Source of the DNA: SIG78 sp045585955
Lineage (GTDB): Bacteria; Verrucomicrobiota; Lentisphaeria; Victivallales; Victivallaceae
DNA length: 24,555 nt
Assembly (NCBI GenBank): GCA_045585955.1
Contig: JAZMZK010000114.1
Location: forward strand, 1 to 24,555
Reading direction: 5' to 3'
Positions 7,214-15,679 of this stretch are shown here, piece after piece (position 1 is the stretch's first letter; every line of letters begins with the position of its first letter). The notes under the pieces are model-generated. The model had not been told where the DNA came from, did no database searches, and saw only the letters and a program-made list of their open reading frames with translations. A program made the translations under genes and the position numbers.

Positions 7214-8380
7214 ATGCGTAAATTCGGCGTTATCGGCAGCGGCAACCGGGCAAGCATCATTGATGCAGTCAAAGAGTTTCCCGATTGGCAGCTGGGTATG
7301 TTTGCGGATACCGATCCGGCAAGAGCTGATAAATTCAAAGAGATGTACCCCGAAGCCAAGTTCACCACCAACTACCGGGATGTGCTGGCTGATCCGGAGA
7401 TTTGTGCGGTGTTTATTCTGACACCTGACCATCTGCACGAAGAACACGCCGTAGCAGCTTTGGAAGCCGGGAAAGCGGTCTATCTCGAAAAGCCGCTGGC
7501 GATCACTATTGAGGGCTGCGACCGCATATTGCGTACCGCTAAAGCCACCGGAACAAGGCTTTTTGTGGGGCATAACATGCGTTATTTCCCGGTGGTGCTG
7601 AAGATGAAAGAGGTGGTGGATTCCGGCTTGATCGGCGAAGTGCAGTGTGCCTGGTGCCGCCACTTTGTCAACTATGGCGGCGATGCCTATTTCCGGGATT
7701 GGCACTCCGAACAGAAAAATACCTGCGGACTTTTGCTGCAAAAGGGGGCTCACGATATTGATGTAATGAATTATATTATGGATACTCAAGCCAACCGTGT
7801 TGTGGGTATGGGTATGCTGTCGGTCTACAACCGTTGTGAACGCCGCAACCCGGAGGAAGCCGGGTGTGCCCAGTTCCGGGATACGCAGTACCCGCCGCTG
7901 GAGTGCAAAGGTTTTTCGCCGGAGATGGATGTGGAAGATCATAACATGATCCTTATGCAGCTGAAAAACGGTGCCCAGGCTACCTATTTGCAGTGCCATT
8001 ACACTCCCGATGGCGAACGCAACTACACCTTTATCGGCACTAAAGGCAGAGTGGAAAATGTCGGCGACTTCGGCAACTGCGAAGTGCATGTATGGACGCA
8101 GCGGGGCCCCAGAGCCACACCGGATATTATTTACAAGCTCAAGCCCATTCCCGGTACCCACGGCGGTGCTGACCCCCGGATCGTGAAAAACTTCTTTGAA
8201 TTCATCACCGAAGGCAAACCCACCAACGCCAATCCGGTGGCCGCCCGTGATTCTGTGGCAACCGGCGTATTGGGTCATAAATCCATGCGCAACGGCAATA
8301 TGCCTTTTGATATACCCGAAGTCGCTCCGGAATTAAGAGAATACTTTGAATCTTTCCAGCCGGGAGCCAAACTGGTATAA
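7214..8380 (+). CDS. Gfo/Idh/MocA-family NAD(P)-dependent oxidoreductase
   Basis: A 388-residue sugar or inositol-type dehydrogenase. The N-terminal Rossmann fold starts with FGVIGSGNRA (4-13). The family's EKP motif is at 92-94 (YLEKPLA), with Lys93 the expected catalytic lysine, followed by RLFVGHNMRY. The second conserved segment is KGAHDIDVMNYI, with Lys177 and His180 as the expected substrate-site residues. There is no signal peptide, so it is cytosolic, which is notable because some relatives in polysaccharide degraders are exported. The ribosome binding site GGAG lies 8 bases before the ATG. The divergent AraC regulator and the inverted repeat between them suggest induction by a sugar-type ligand. 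The substrate is unknown. A strong terminator follows. Confidence 0.93.
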   Translation: MRKFGVIGSGNRASIIDAVKEFPDWQLGMFADTDPARADKFKEMYPEAKFTTNYRDVLADPEICAVFILTPDHLHEEHAVAALEAGKAVYLEKPLAITIEGCDRILRTAKATGTRLFVGHNMRYFPVVLKMKEVVDSGLIGEVQCAWCRHFVNYGGDAYFRDWHSEQKNTCGLLLQKGAHDIDVMNYIMDTQANRVVGMGMLSVYNRCERRNPEEAGCAQFRDTQYPPLECKGFSPEMDVEDHNMILMQLKNGAQATYLQCHYTPDGERNYTFIGTKGRVENVGDFGNCEVHVWTQRGPRATPDIIYKLKPIPGTHGGADPRIVKNFFEFITEGKPTNANPVAARDSVATGVLGHKSMRNGNMPFDIPEVAPELREYFESFQPGAKLV

Positions 8381-8417
8381 GGTAATAACAGCACTTGCAG
8401 CTATATTGATGGCATAA

Positions 8418-8459
8418 AAAAAGTTCCGTTCCCTGATTTTTCATGGAACGGAGCTTTTT
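8418..8459. terminator. Strong intrinsic terminator, symmetrical
   Basis: AAAAAGTTCCGTTCC (8418-8432) pairs with GGAACGGAGCTTTTT (8445-8459) around a 12-base loop; the only irregularity is one G-T pair. A-run and T-run on either side allow it to act in both directions: for the dehydrogenase gene on the plus strand, and for read-through from ilvN on the minus strand. Confidence 0.88.
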
Positions 8460-8523
8460 ATATTGCTGCTATTTCAGAGCAAAAACATACTCTCTGAACA
8501 CCAGACAGATGGGCTTTTTTTAT

Positions 8524-8748
8524 AGCTCTGTTCCCAATAAGGGTCGGTACTTGAGGAGGGGGAAAAGACCTTTTGCTGGATCGGTCCTTTTCCCCCTCCT
8601 CAAACTCCACCCCTTTTTTCCAAACCTTTTACCGGCATTTATCTTTTTGCGGAGCAAAAAGATAAATGCCATTCAAATTTTGAAAAATATCTCAATGCAC
8701 AGGTATATATGTCATTTTTTACTACCTACCCGCATTGGGAACAGGGCT
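8524..8748 (+). mobile_element. MITE-like element, copy B (complete, 225 bp)
   Basis: A complete non-coding mobile element. The ends AGCTCTGTTCCCAAT at 8524 and ATTGGGAACAGGGCT ending at 8748 belong to imperfect terminal inverted repeats of about 26 bp with 22 matches. The direct repeat TTTTTTAT flanks it at 8516-8523 and 8749-8756; the preceding T also matches, so the duplication is 8 or 9 bp. Inside are hairpin 1 (8551-8603, G-rich arm TTGAGGAGGGGGAAAAG) and hairpin 2 (8634-8670, perfect 17-bp stem GGCATTTATCTTTTTGC with a 3-base loop). No transposase is encoded, so mobility would need an enzyme supplied in trans. The inner end abuts the ilvN stop codon. The open frames inside it are by-products of the repeat. 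With the terminator at 8418-8459 it fills the gap 8381-8755. Confidence 0.92.
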
Positions 8749-8755
8749 TTTTTTA

Positions 8756-9250
8756 TTATGATTTAGCTCTTGCGATGGCGACTCTGCCGGAGCGTGCCAT
8801 GTCGATAATACCGATGTCGCTTACCATATTCATAAAATTGTCGATCTGGGAGGCTCTGCCGGAAATCTCCACGCCCAGCTCTTCGGGGCCGACAGTCACA
8901 AATTTGCCGTTGAAAATTTCCACCAGCTGAATGACTTGGGCTTTCTTTTCCGGAGTATCGGCAGCTATCTTGAAAAGTGCCAGTTCCCGTTCAATAAAGT
9001 CTTCGCCGCTCAAACGGTCGACTTTAATGACTTCAATAAGTTTGTTGAGCTGTTTTTCGATCTGCTCAATAACGGCATCATCGCCTTTGGTGACAATGAT
9101 CATGCGGGATACTTCCGGATCGCTGGTGGAGTTGACGGTCAGGGACGAAATGTTGTAGCCCCGGCCGCTGAAAAGTCCGGCAATGCGGGACAATACACCG
9201 AATTTGTTCTCGACTCGCACCGAAAAGGTGTAACTTTTGGCTTCGCTCAT
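8756..9250 (-). CDS. ilvN: Acetolactate synthase small (regulatory) subunit
   Basis: A 164-residue regulatory subunit of acetohydroxyacid synthase, which confers activity enhancement and branched-chain amino acid (typically valine) feedback inhibition on IlvB. An ACT domain lies at about 7-80 (FSVRVENKFGVLSRIAGLFSGRGYNISSLTV, given here only as the start of the fold), followed by the C-terminal small-subunit domain (FNGKFVTVG, EISGRASQIDNF). Length is normal for the family. The ribosome binding site AGGAG precedes it. It is the last gene of an ftsH-yggU-ilvN run rather than being next to ilvB, which lies over 13 kb away in this window. The stop codon TAA overlaps the target duplication of repeat copy B by one base, so its transcript runs straight into the element. 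Confidence 0.95.
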   Translation of the reverse strand: MSEAKSYTFSVRVENKFGVLSRIAGLFSGRGYNISSLTVNSTSDPEVSRMIIVTKGDDAVIEQIEKQLNKLIEVIKVDRLSGEDFIERELALFKIAADTPEKKAQVIQLVEIFNGKFVTVGPEELGVEISGRASQIDNFMNMVSDIGIIDMARSGRVAIARAKS

Positions 9251-9266
9251 AGTAAAAACTCCTGTA

Positions 9267-9575
9267 CTATATTAATTCAGATAAAATCTTTATTGCATCT
9301 TCAGCAGCTAATCCGCTGACCGCCACCGCTTTACGCCTGCCGGTCAAGCCGGAAGTCACGCTTACGGCACTTTTAGGCACTTGCAAAACTTCCGCCATAA
9401 ATTTGACTAAAGTTTTGTTGGCCTCGCCATCCACCGGCGGCGCAGCGAGGGCGATTTTCAATCTGCCGTCGTGCCACGCCGTCACGGCATTGCGTGACGC
9501 TCTGGGCGTTGCCAGACAATTTATCACGCAGCCGTTACCGCTGCTGCTGATCGCTCCGGCAGGCGGGGTACTCAT
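9267..9575 (-). CDS. DUF167 / YggU-family protein
   Basis: A 102-residue protein of the small DUF167 family, function not established. Visible family features are TPRASRNAV near the N-terminus, then LKIALAAPPVDGEANKTLVKFMAEVL and the GLTGRRKAVAV segment; the PPVDGEAN block is diagnostic. Its ATG overlaps the ftsH stop (ATGA at 9572-9575), implying translational coupling. ilvN follows after 16 bases. Cytosolic, with no membrane segment. Confidence 0.9.
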   Translation of the reverse strand: MSTPPAGAISSSGNGCVINCLATPRASRNAVTAWHDGRLKIALAAPPVDGEANKTLVKFMAEVLQVPKSAVSVTSGLTGRRKAVAVSGLAAEDAIKILSELI

Positions 9576-11617
9576 GCGTTTCCGCCTGCTGTTGGGGTAT
9601 CGCTGTTATCAACAGGTTTTTCGGCATTATCAGCAATTTCCACACTTTCAATTTCTGTCGTAACAGCTTCTTCGACAGCTTCTTCGGCAGGTTTTACTTC
9701 GTCAGTAACTTTTGCTTCTTCAACTCTGCCCAGCAGAACATCCACTTCGGCTGCGGAGATGGTTTCCTTTTCCAGCAGCGTTTGAGCAAGTTTTTCCAGC
9801 TCGTCGCGGTGTTCGTTCAAAATCGACAACGCCCGTTTATGGGCATCGTCAATAAGTTTTTTGACTTCGATATCGATTTCCCGGGCGGTTTCCTCGCTGG
9901 ATTCATGCACCGGCGGCGCATCGAATCTTATATGCACATGACTGCGGAAATCGCCGTATTTGATGGGGCCGATCTTCTCATTCATACCGTAAGCGCAAAC
10001 CATCATCCGGGCAAGGCGGCTGACTACTTCGATATCCTGCCCTGCCCCGGTGGTAATGTCGCCGAAGATGATCTCTTCGGCAGCTCTGCCGCCAAGTGTC
10101 ATTGCCATCTGGTCAAGAAGCTCCAGCTTGCTCTTGGTGTAAACATCTTCTTTGGGTATGGAGAAGGTTGCCCCCAAATAGCTCTGACCACGGGGAATAA
10201 TGGTGATCTTATGCAAGGGGTCAGTGTGTTCACAATGCAAACCGACCAATGCGTGACCGGATTCGTGGTATGCTGTAAGCTTACGCTCCCGCTCGCTGAT
10301 CTTGCGGCTGCGGCGCTCTCTGCCGAAACAGACTTTGTCCCGGGCTTCTTCCATATCCGCTTCGGTAATGCTGTCCCGATTGTAGCGGGCTGCCAGCAAT
10401 GCTGCTTCGTTGCACAGATTTGCCAGATCCGCACCGCTGAAACCGGGGGTGCTCTGGGCAATGGTATCCAAATTCACATCTTCGCCCAGCCGGACATTCT
10501 TTGCATGCACCCCCAATATCTGCCGACGGCCTTTGATATCGGGCAGATCCAGCACCACCTGCCGGTCAAAACGGCCGGGACGGAGCAATGCCGGATCAAG
10601 CACATCAGGCCGGTTGGTAGCAGCCAGCACGATCACATCGGAGCGGTTTTCCAAACCATCCATTTCTACAAGCATGGCGTTCAGAGTCTGTTCACGCTCG
10701 TCGTGTCCGCCGCCCATGCCGGAAAAGCGGGAACGGCCCACGGCATCGATTTCGTCAATAAAAATCAAGCATGGAGTGTTTCTCCGGGCGTGATCGAACA
10801 TATCCCGCACCCGGCTGGCCCCTACCCCGACAAACATTTCCACAAAGTCCGAACCGCTGATGGAAAAGAAGGGTACACCCGCTTCGCTGGCAACTGCTTT
10901 GGCAAGCATGGTTTTACCGGTTCCGGGGGGACCGACCAGCAGACAGCCACGGGGGATCTTACCGCCGAGGAGTTTGAATTTCAGCGGGTCTTTGAGGTAT
11001 TCAACGATTTCCTGAATTTCTTCTTTGGCTTCGTCAGCACCGGCTACATCGTCAAATTTTACTTTCAAATCTCCGGGCAATATCATGCGGGCACGGGATT
11101 TGCCGAACTGGGTCGCCTGCCGGTTCGCCATTCTGATCTGGCGGGAGAAAAGTATGTAAATGATTATACCAATGATCAACACCGGCAGTACCAGCGATAC
11201 GAGCGAAGTGAACCAGTTATCCCGGGGCTGGACAGCCACATTGATCTGCTGGAGTTTATTATCGATATTATCAGTTTTAAGTACCCGGGTACGGAATTTA
11301 CCGGTTTTGGCGGTGTTGCCCTTGCTGGAATTGGCTTTCAATTCTGCTTCATTGAGCTTATATTCGCCTTCTATGTAGAGCATACCGTCTTCTTCGGGTA
11401 CTACTTTTGCTTGCAGTACATCAGCAATGCGCTGTTCAAATCTGGTTTGATCCCACTGGGCGACTGCGGGAGCACCGGAACCTTTCCAAAAATACATTAC
11501 GGCAAAAACAATCAACAGCAACACCCAGAAAATCAATGCTCCGGGTATGCGGAACACTTTGACATTGCTGTTGTTTTCCGGCATTTTTTTGCCGGGATCT
11601 TTTTTTTCTTCACTCAT
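9572..11617 (-). CDS. ftsH: ATP-dependent zinc metalloprotease FtsH
   Basis: A 681-residue membrane-bound AAA+ protease that removes misfolded and regulatory proteins. Two N-terminal membrane helices (about 22-44 and 135-158) flank a periplasmic segment of about 90 residues. The AAA module starts at FDDVAGADEAKEE, with Walker A GPPGTGKT (229-236), Walker B LIFIDEID (284-291), the SRH region TNRPDVLDPALLRPGRFDR and the zinc site HESGH (451-455); GAGQD supplies the likely third ligand. The C-terminus is a long acidic, Glu/Val/Ala-rich tail (about 630-681). The start at 11617 is chosen because the six-residue extension would need a TTG codon and would overlap the GGAGAG ribosome binding site. 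First gene of the run with yggU and ilvN. Confidence 0.98.
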   Translation of the reverse strand: MSEEKKDPGKKMPENNSNVKVFRIPGALIFWVLLLIVFAVMYFWKGSGAPAVAQWDQTRFEQRIADVLQAKVVPEEDGMLYIEGEYKLNEAELKANSSKGNTAKTGKFRTRVLKTDNIDNKLQQINVAVQPRDNWFTSLVSLVLPVLIIGIIIYILFSRQIRMANRQATQFGKSRARMILPGDLKVKFDDVAGADEAKEEIQEIVEYLKDPLKFKLLGGKIPRGCLLVGPPGTGKTMLAKAVASEAGVPFFSISGSDFVEMFVGVGASRVRDMFDHARRNTPCLIFIDEIDAVGRSRFSGMGGGHDEREQTLNAMLVEMDGLENRSDVIVLAATNRPDVLDPALLRPGRFDRQVVLDLPDIKGRRQILGVHAKNVRLGEDVNLDTIAQSTPGFSGADLANLCNEAALLAARYNRDSITEADMEEARDKVCFGRERRSRKISERERKLTAYHESGHALVGLHCEHTDPLHKITIIPRGQSYLGATFSIPKEDVYTKSKLELLDQMAMTLGGRAAEEIIFGDITTGAGQDIEVVSRLARMMVCAYGMNEKIGPIKYGDFRSHVHIRFDAPPVHESSEETAREIDIEVKKLIDDAHKRALSILNEHRDELEKLAQTLLEKETISAAEVDVLLGRVEEAKVTDEVKPAEEAVEEAVTTEIESVEIADNAEKPVDNSDTPTAGGNA

Positions 11618-11685
11618 AAAAAAACATCTCTCCAAAATTTCTTACCGGCAAATCACCGGAAAATATCAATTTTATATTAAGACAG

Positions 11686-11733
11686 CACCGACAAAAATCT
11701 GTGCCATATTTTCGGCAGCAACTTTTGTCGGTG
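11686..11733. promoter_or_regulatory. Two-tier inverted repeat in the leader upstream of ftsH
   Basis: CACCGACAAAA (11686-11696) and TTTTGTCGGTG (11723-11733) are a perfect 11-bp inverted repeat. Within the 26-base centre, TGCC (11702-11705) and GGCA (11714-11717) pair again. It lies between the FHA gene and ftsH. No T-run follows on the minus strand, so it is not a standard terminator; an operator or a leader RNA structure for ftsH is as likely. A TAAAAT -10-like box for ftsH lies just downstream. Confidence 0.4.
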
Positions 11734-11801
11734 TTATCTGTGTCGTGCCAGATATTCCACCTGCTACGACATCATCTGCCGGAACTCTCCGGCGAAGATT
11801 T

Positions 11802-12338
11802 TCAGCTTACTTTATCGATCATCTTAACTGCCAGCCACACCAGCAAACCGACAATCAAAGCTCCGGCTGCAACCCATCCGCCGATCACCAGCAAGCGGTT
11901 GAGCTTTTTGCTTTTGTTGTCGTTGGAAGCAAACGGCGAAAGATTGCTGAAATCTTTGACGGTCGACATACCGGTCTGGGTGCTGGTAAGATCGATCCCG
12001 GTTTCCGTACGGGAAACTGCCGGACTTGATCCATCGTCAAAGTCGAACATCACTTCCACACTGCCCAGTTGCAGCAAGTCAGAGTTTTTCAGCGGGTACA
12101 TTTCTTCCGGATTAAGCGGCACATTGTTGAGGCGGGTACCGTTGGTACTGTCGCGGTCGCAAACAAAATATCCATCCTCATTGTGAATAAAATCACAGTG
12201 ATAAGAACTCAAACTGGGGTCTTTTATACAAATATCACGCTGGTCATTACGCCCCACGCTTACCGAGTCTTCTTTCAACTCAAAAACCAAACCCCGGAAT
12301 TTTTCTGATAACACCATCAGTTTTGGATAATCCGCCAT
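11802..12338 (-). CDS. FHA-domain protein with a C-terminal membrane anchor
   Basis: A 178-residue protein. The N-terminal FHA domain (about 8-98), which binds phosphothreonine peptides, keeps the recognition residues: VGR (28-30), SSYH (44-47) and DSTNGT (63-68). A low-complexity Ser/Thr-rich linker (about 100-140) leads to a single hydrophobic helix (about 147-170), then a short basic tail. The expected topology places the FHA domain in the cytosol at the inner membrane. No Ser/Thr kinase gene lies in the window, so the partner is unknown. A leader of about 80 bases and a good promoter suggest it is transcribed on its own. Confidence 0.9.
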   Translation of the reverse strand: MADYPKLMVLSEKFRGLVFELKEDSVSVGRNDQRDICIKDPSLSSYHCDFIHNEDGYFVCDRDSTNGTRLNNVPLNPEEMYPLKNSDLLQLGSVEVMFDFDDGSSPAVSRTETGIDLTSTQTGMSTVKDFSNLSPFASNDNKSKKLNRLLVIGGWVAAGALIVGLLVWLAVKMIDKVS

Positions 12339-12420
12339 CGCTGCTTAACCTCCATATCCGAACTAATCTTCTCATCAAGTTTCCTGATACATGATGCGAA
12401 ACATGACTTTACTTTTTTGC

Positions 12421-12449
12421 AATATATACCCACTTTTACATTATTGCAA
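12421..12449 (-). promoter_or_regulatory. Putative promoter and inverted repeat upstream of the FHA gene
   Basis: Read on the minus strand, TTGCAA (12449-12444) and TATATT (12426-12421) are separated by exactly 17 bases, a good sigma-70-type match. The same stretch forms a perfect 9-bp inverted repeat, TTTGCAATA (12416-12424) and TATTGCAAA (12442-12450), so a regulator could bind across the promoter. It may also lie in the 3' region of the M42 peptidase gene. Confidence 0.5.
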
Positions 12450-12487
12450 ATAGCTTTTTATATACTTTTCTGCAATTTTTCAACTTT

Positions 12488-13561
12488 TCAGTCCAAGCCG
12501 GGTCGGAATTGCTCATTTCCTGCCAAAGCGGCGATGGTTTCAGTCAATATTTTTACAGCTCCATCCACATCCCGCAAGTCGCAAATTTCCACCGGACTGT
12601 GCATGTAGCGGTTGGGTATACTGATCAATGCCGATGCTGAACCGCCCCGAATCAGCTGGATGACCGCAGCATCCGTACCGCCGGAGGCCCGGTGTGCCGC
12701 CACCGGCTGATAAGGTATCTTGTTCTTTTTGGCAGCTTCCAGGATTTTACGCCGCAAAACCTGATTTACATCGGCACTGACTGCCACCATGGGCCCTTCG
12801 CCTAATTTTACATCACCAAACTTCTTTTTGGGTACATCCGGCAAATCAGTGGCAAACCCCACATCGATTGCGATCGCCACATTGGGGTTGATATTGTAAC
12901 TGCTGGCGACCGCACCCCGGCAGCCCAGCTCTTCCTGTACTGAACCTACGCCGTACACGCCTACATTGATCTTGCGTTTGGCAAGTGCCCGCAGTGTTTC
13001 GGCTACCACAAAAGCTCCTACCCGGTCATCCAGACCTTTGCTCATAATGCGGTTTTTGCCCAGCATGGCAACATTGCGTTTCAGAGCAATGGGGTCGCCA
13101 ATGGATACAAGTTTTTCGGTTTCCTTGCGGTTTTCTGTACCGATATCTATCCACATATCTTCCAATTTGACCGCCCGATCCCGCTCGGCTTCGCTCAAAA
13201 GGTGGATGGGCTTTTTGCCGATAACGCCATGAACAACGCCGTTGGCAGTTCTGATCTCAACTTCCGATGCCGGTACATTAAGTTTATCGATTCCCCCATT
13301 GGGACGGAACCAGATGTAGCCATCTTCAGTAATGTGCGTTACCTGAAAACCGATCTCGTCGTAATGCCCCACCAGCATAACTTTGAAAGGCGCATCGGGA
13401 TTAAGTACACCAATGGTGTTGCCTAATACATCGGTATCGACTTTATCGCAGAACTTTTCCATGTATTTGCGAAAAACACCGGCGGGTTCTTCTTCGTAAC
13501 CGGAAGGTCCGATGGTTTTGAGTAATTCTTCAAAAAATTTAAGGGCACTTTTGTCTGGCAT
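12488..13561 (-). CDS. M42-family metallo-aminopeptidase
   Basis: A 357-residue cytosolic aminopeptidase of the M42 (tetrahedral aminopeptidase / FrvX-like) family, often misnamed endoglucanase. The two-metal site is intact: GHYDEIG (His66, Asp68), SKGLDDRVG (bridging Asp178), VQEELGCRGA (Glu210 base, Glu211 ligand), AIDVG (Asp233) and YMHSPVE (His321). Length is typical. AHRASGGTDAAVI, another conserved block, is present. The ribosome binding site GAGGAG precedes the ATG. The gene follows tetR after 20 bases and is probably co-transcribed with it. Confidence 0.94.
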   Translation of the reverse strand: MPDKSALKFFEELLKTIGPSGYEEEPAGVFRKYMEKFCDKVDTDVLGNTIGVLNPDAPFKVMLVGHYDEIGFQVTHITEDGYIWFRPNGGIDKLNVPASEVEIRTANGVVHGVIGKKPIHLLSEAERDRAVKLEDMWIDIGTENRKETEKLVSIGDPIALKRNVAMLGKNRIMSKGLDDRVGAFVVAETLRALAKRKINVGVYGVGSVQEELGCRGAVASSYNINPNVAIAIDVGFATDLPDVPKKKFGDVKLGEGPMVAVSADVNQVLRRKILEAAKKNKIPYQPVAAHRASGGTDAAVIQLIRGGSASALISIPNRYMHSPVEICDLRDVDGAVKILTETIAALAGNEQFRPGLD

Positions 13562-13581
13562 AATAAAAACTCCTCAAAAAA

Positions 13582-14145
13582 TTATATTCCGGCTCCCCTT
13601 TTGTAGAAAGCCAATACTTCTTCAACTTCAACAAAGCTCTTTTCTCTGGCAAATTCGCTTCGCATAAAGCCATCCACCAGCCAGAGCAGCGTGCGGGCGT
13701 TCAACGCCGCGGTTTGCTCACTCCATTGCGGAGCTGACTTATTGATCACTCCGGCGAGCGTATCCACAACAACTGAACTTTGTTTTTTCAACTTATCCAA
13801 CTGTTCTTCCGAGAGATTGGCGGTGTTGTTCACTGCTCCGCTGACCGTGCCGAATCCCGCCCGGTGACGACGGATAAAGTTGGCGACCAGCTCGAACACC
13901 TTGTCAGGAAGCAGCGTGATCGCACAATTCTGTAATGCCGAAATCTCTTCGGCAAGCCCTTCCAGCTGATAGCCGATAAGTTCAGCAAACAACGCATCTT
14001 TATCCTTAAAGTAAAGATAGATCGTGCCTTTTCCCACTCCGGCAGCTTTGGCAACTTCTTCAAGAGTGATCTCGTGGAAGCGTTTGCCGGGCAAAATATC
14101 TTCCAGCGCCTTGAGTATAAGTATGCGTTTATCTGCTTTTGCCAT
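13582..14145 (-). CDS. TetR-family transcriptional regulator
   Basis: A 187-residue regulator. The N-terminal DNA-binding domain (about 8-55) shows the TetR pattern ITLEEVAKAAGVGKGTIYLYFKDKDALFAEL. The rest is the variable all-helical ligand-binding domain, from which no ligand can be inferred. The ribosome binding site AGGAG precedes the ATG. The M42 peptidase lies 20 bases downstream. No efflux pump, the usual partner, is visible in the window. Confidence 0.93.
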   Translation of the reverse strand: MAKADKRILILKALEDILPGKRFHEITLEEVAKAAGVGKGTIYLYFKDKDALFAELIGYQLEGLAEEISALQNCAITLLPDKVFELVANFIRRHRAGFGTVSGAVNNTANLSEEQLDKLKKQSSVVVDTLAGVINKSAPQWSEQTAALNARTLLWLVDGFMRSEFAREKSFVEVEEVLAFYKRGAGI

Positions 14146-14198
14146 TTTCTCTCCTGATTTTCACCTGCTTATAATCTAAACGCATATTAAATTTTTGC

Positions 14199-14226
14199 AA
14201 CTTGAAAAACCTTGTAAAATCAAGTT
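14199..14226. promoter_or_regulatory. Inverted repeat between tilS and tetR
   Basis: AACTTGA (14199-14205) and TCAAGTT (14220-14226) lie 54-81 bases upstream of tetR and just after the tilS stop. It may be an operator for the TetR protein or part of a tilS terminator. The T-run is on the wrong side for a minus-strand terminator, which favours the operator reading. Confidence 0.3.
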
Positions 14227-14234
14227 TTTATTAT

Positions 14235-15596
14235 TTATTCACGATATTTTACAATAATTTTCAGTGTTGCGCGACTATTGCAGGTTACCGGGGCATGGAT
14301 GCTGCGGCGTAAATTGCCCAGAATATAGATGTTTTGCTCTTCATCGCTGACTATAAGCATATCGCTCTTATTGCTTACGCCGCTTAACAGGTGTTTGACC
14401 GTCCGCGGCTGTTCGCTCCCCCAAACCTGCATGCGTTCGCCGCCTTGCCGGAGGGAGCAGTAAAGAACTTCCGGCATTTGGTCGGCATCAAAGTAAAATA
14501 CACCTTTTTCTCTGCCGCTGACAGCTCCGGGCAGGAGTTCGCAATGCAAGCTCCACTTGCCGTATTCCATGCAACTTGCTTCCCGCCAACGCCAAGCTCG
14601 CGGTTCTTGCAAAGTTGCCGGAGCATCGTGGGTGATAAACTTCAGAGTGCCGCCGGTCAGCTTGAAGGTTATCAGCTTGTTTACTTCAATAATGCGGCTT
14701 TCGGAACTTTCCGGCAGCAGCAGTGCATGGCGGAAATTTTCCACATTCTGAAAAGTAAGCGGTATTTCATTATTACCGGTCAGGCGGAGAGCATAACTGC
14801 GTAAAACTCTACCCAGCAGTGCTTCGTGCATATCAAGCCAATATTGGCGATTGGTCTTTACCGGCAAAACTTCGCCAAGTTCTGCTAATTTTCCGGCGGC
14901 AGCTTCTTCGATAAAATCCGCATCCATTGCCAGGACTTTTGCAGAAACATCCAACGCATTGTTCAAAGGATGGTGGAACTCTGTCCAGCGGGGCAATATA
15001 TCGTTGCGTAAAAAGTTCCGGTGATAATCGCTTTGTTGATTGGTGGCATCCACTCGCCAGTGGTGGATCCCTTCATCATGCAGAAACTCTTCCAGATCGC
15101 TTTTCTGCCAGTTCAACAATGGTCGCAAGATGGTCAAATTCCACAACTTGCGTACACTTCGCAGCGAGGTCAAAGCCGAAACATTGCCGCCCCGGGCAAG
15201 CTTTAAAAGCAGATTTTCCTGAACATCTCCGGCATGATGAGCCAGCACGATAGGGGAATCGTCATCATTGGCCCGGTACCAGTCAAACCGGGCGTTGCGG
15301 GCAAGCTCTTCCAGCGAACCGGCTTGAGCCGCTTTTTCCGCCAGCTCCAGCTTGACCAGTGTGCATTTTATTCCAAGCTTTGCACAAAATTCCTGACACC
15401 ACACCCCGTCGGCAGTGCTGGCAGAACCACGCAAGCCGTGATCAAAATGCACGGCTTCCAGCAAATCAGCCGACCAGCCCCACTTGAGCAATAAAAGCAG
15501 CAAAGCGGTACTATCAGCTCCGCCGGAAAAGCCCACCCGGAGCTTTTGCTTGCAATATGCTTCAAGAAAATGCGGAATTATTAAAGTTTTCTTCAT
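14235..15596 (-). CDS. tilS: tRNA(Ile)-lysidine synthase
   Basis: A 453-residue enzyme that uses ATP to attach lysine to C34 of the CAU-anticodon isoleucine tRNA, allowing AUA decoding. The N-terminal PP-loop ATPase domain carries VGFSGGADSTALL (SGGADS at 24-29), then AVHFDHGLRG, LAHHAGDVQENLLLKLARG and the conserved VDATNQQSDYHRNFLRNDILP block. The C-terminal half contains the usual weakly conserved tRNA-binding domains, ending with GNLRRS. The start at 15596 (MKKTLII) is preferred over a TTG at 15620; there is no clear ribosome binding site for either. Divergent from rdgB across 83 bases. Confidence 0.95.
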   Translation of the reverse strand: MKKTLIIPHFLEAYCKQKLRVGFSGGADSTALLLLLLKWGWSADLLEAVHFDHGLRGSASTADGVWCQEFCAKLGIKCTLVKLELAEKAAQAGSLEELARNARFDWYRANDDDSPIVLAHHAGDVQENLLLKLARGGNVSALTSLRSVRKLWNLTILRPLLNWQKSDLEEFLHDEGIHHWRVDATNQQSDYHRNFLRNDILPRWTEFHHPLNNALDVSAKVLAMDADFIEEAAAGKLAELGEVLPVKTNRQYWLDMHEALLGRVLRSYALRLTGNNEIPLTFQNVENFRHALLLPESSESRIIEVNKLITFKLTGGTLKFITHDAPATLQEPRAWRWREASCMEYGKWSLHCELLPGAVSGREKGVFYFDADQMPEVLYCSLRQGGERMQVWGSEQPRTVKHLLSGVSNKSDMLIVSDEEQNIYILGNLRRSIHAPVTCNSRATLKIIVKYRE

Positions 15597-15679
15597 CTTC
15601 AAATTTGCCAAAACAGCCAAACGGCTTTATGTTATTGGATGTATATTCAATACAATAAAACTAACAGGAGATAATATAT

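Noticed and set aside
7187..8278. A 363-residue open frame on the minus strand
   Set aside because: Antisense shadow of the Gfo/Idh/MocA gene, with no family resemblance.
8501..8760. The repeats as a CRISPR array or as ordinary terminators
   Set aside because: Copies are far apart, in both orientations and flanked by target duplications. The internal hairpins lack T-runs, so they are not standard terminators.
8443..8766. Open frames inside the repeat copies (also about 17614-17940 and 12-257)
   Set aside because: They follow the repeat's palindromes, have no ribosome binding sites, and their frames differ between copies; copy D is broken differently. The element is best read as non-coding.
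9782..11680. A 632-residue open frame on the plus strand
   Set aside because: It is antisense to ftsH, whose protein is unmistakable. The frame stays open because of codon bias, and the translation resembles no protein family.
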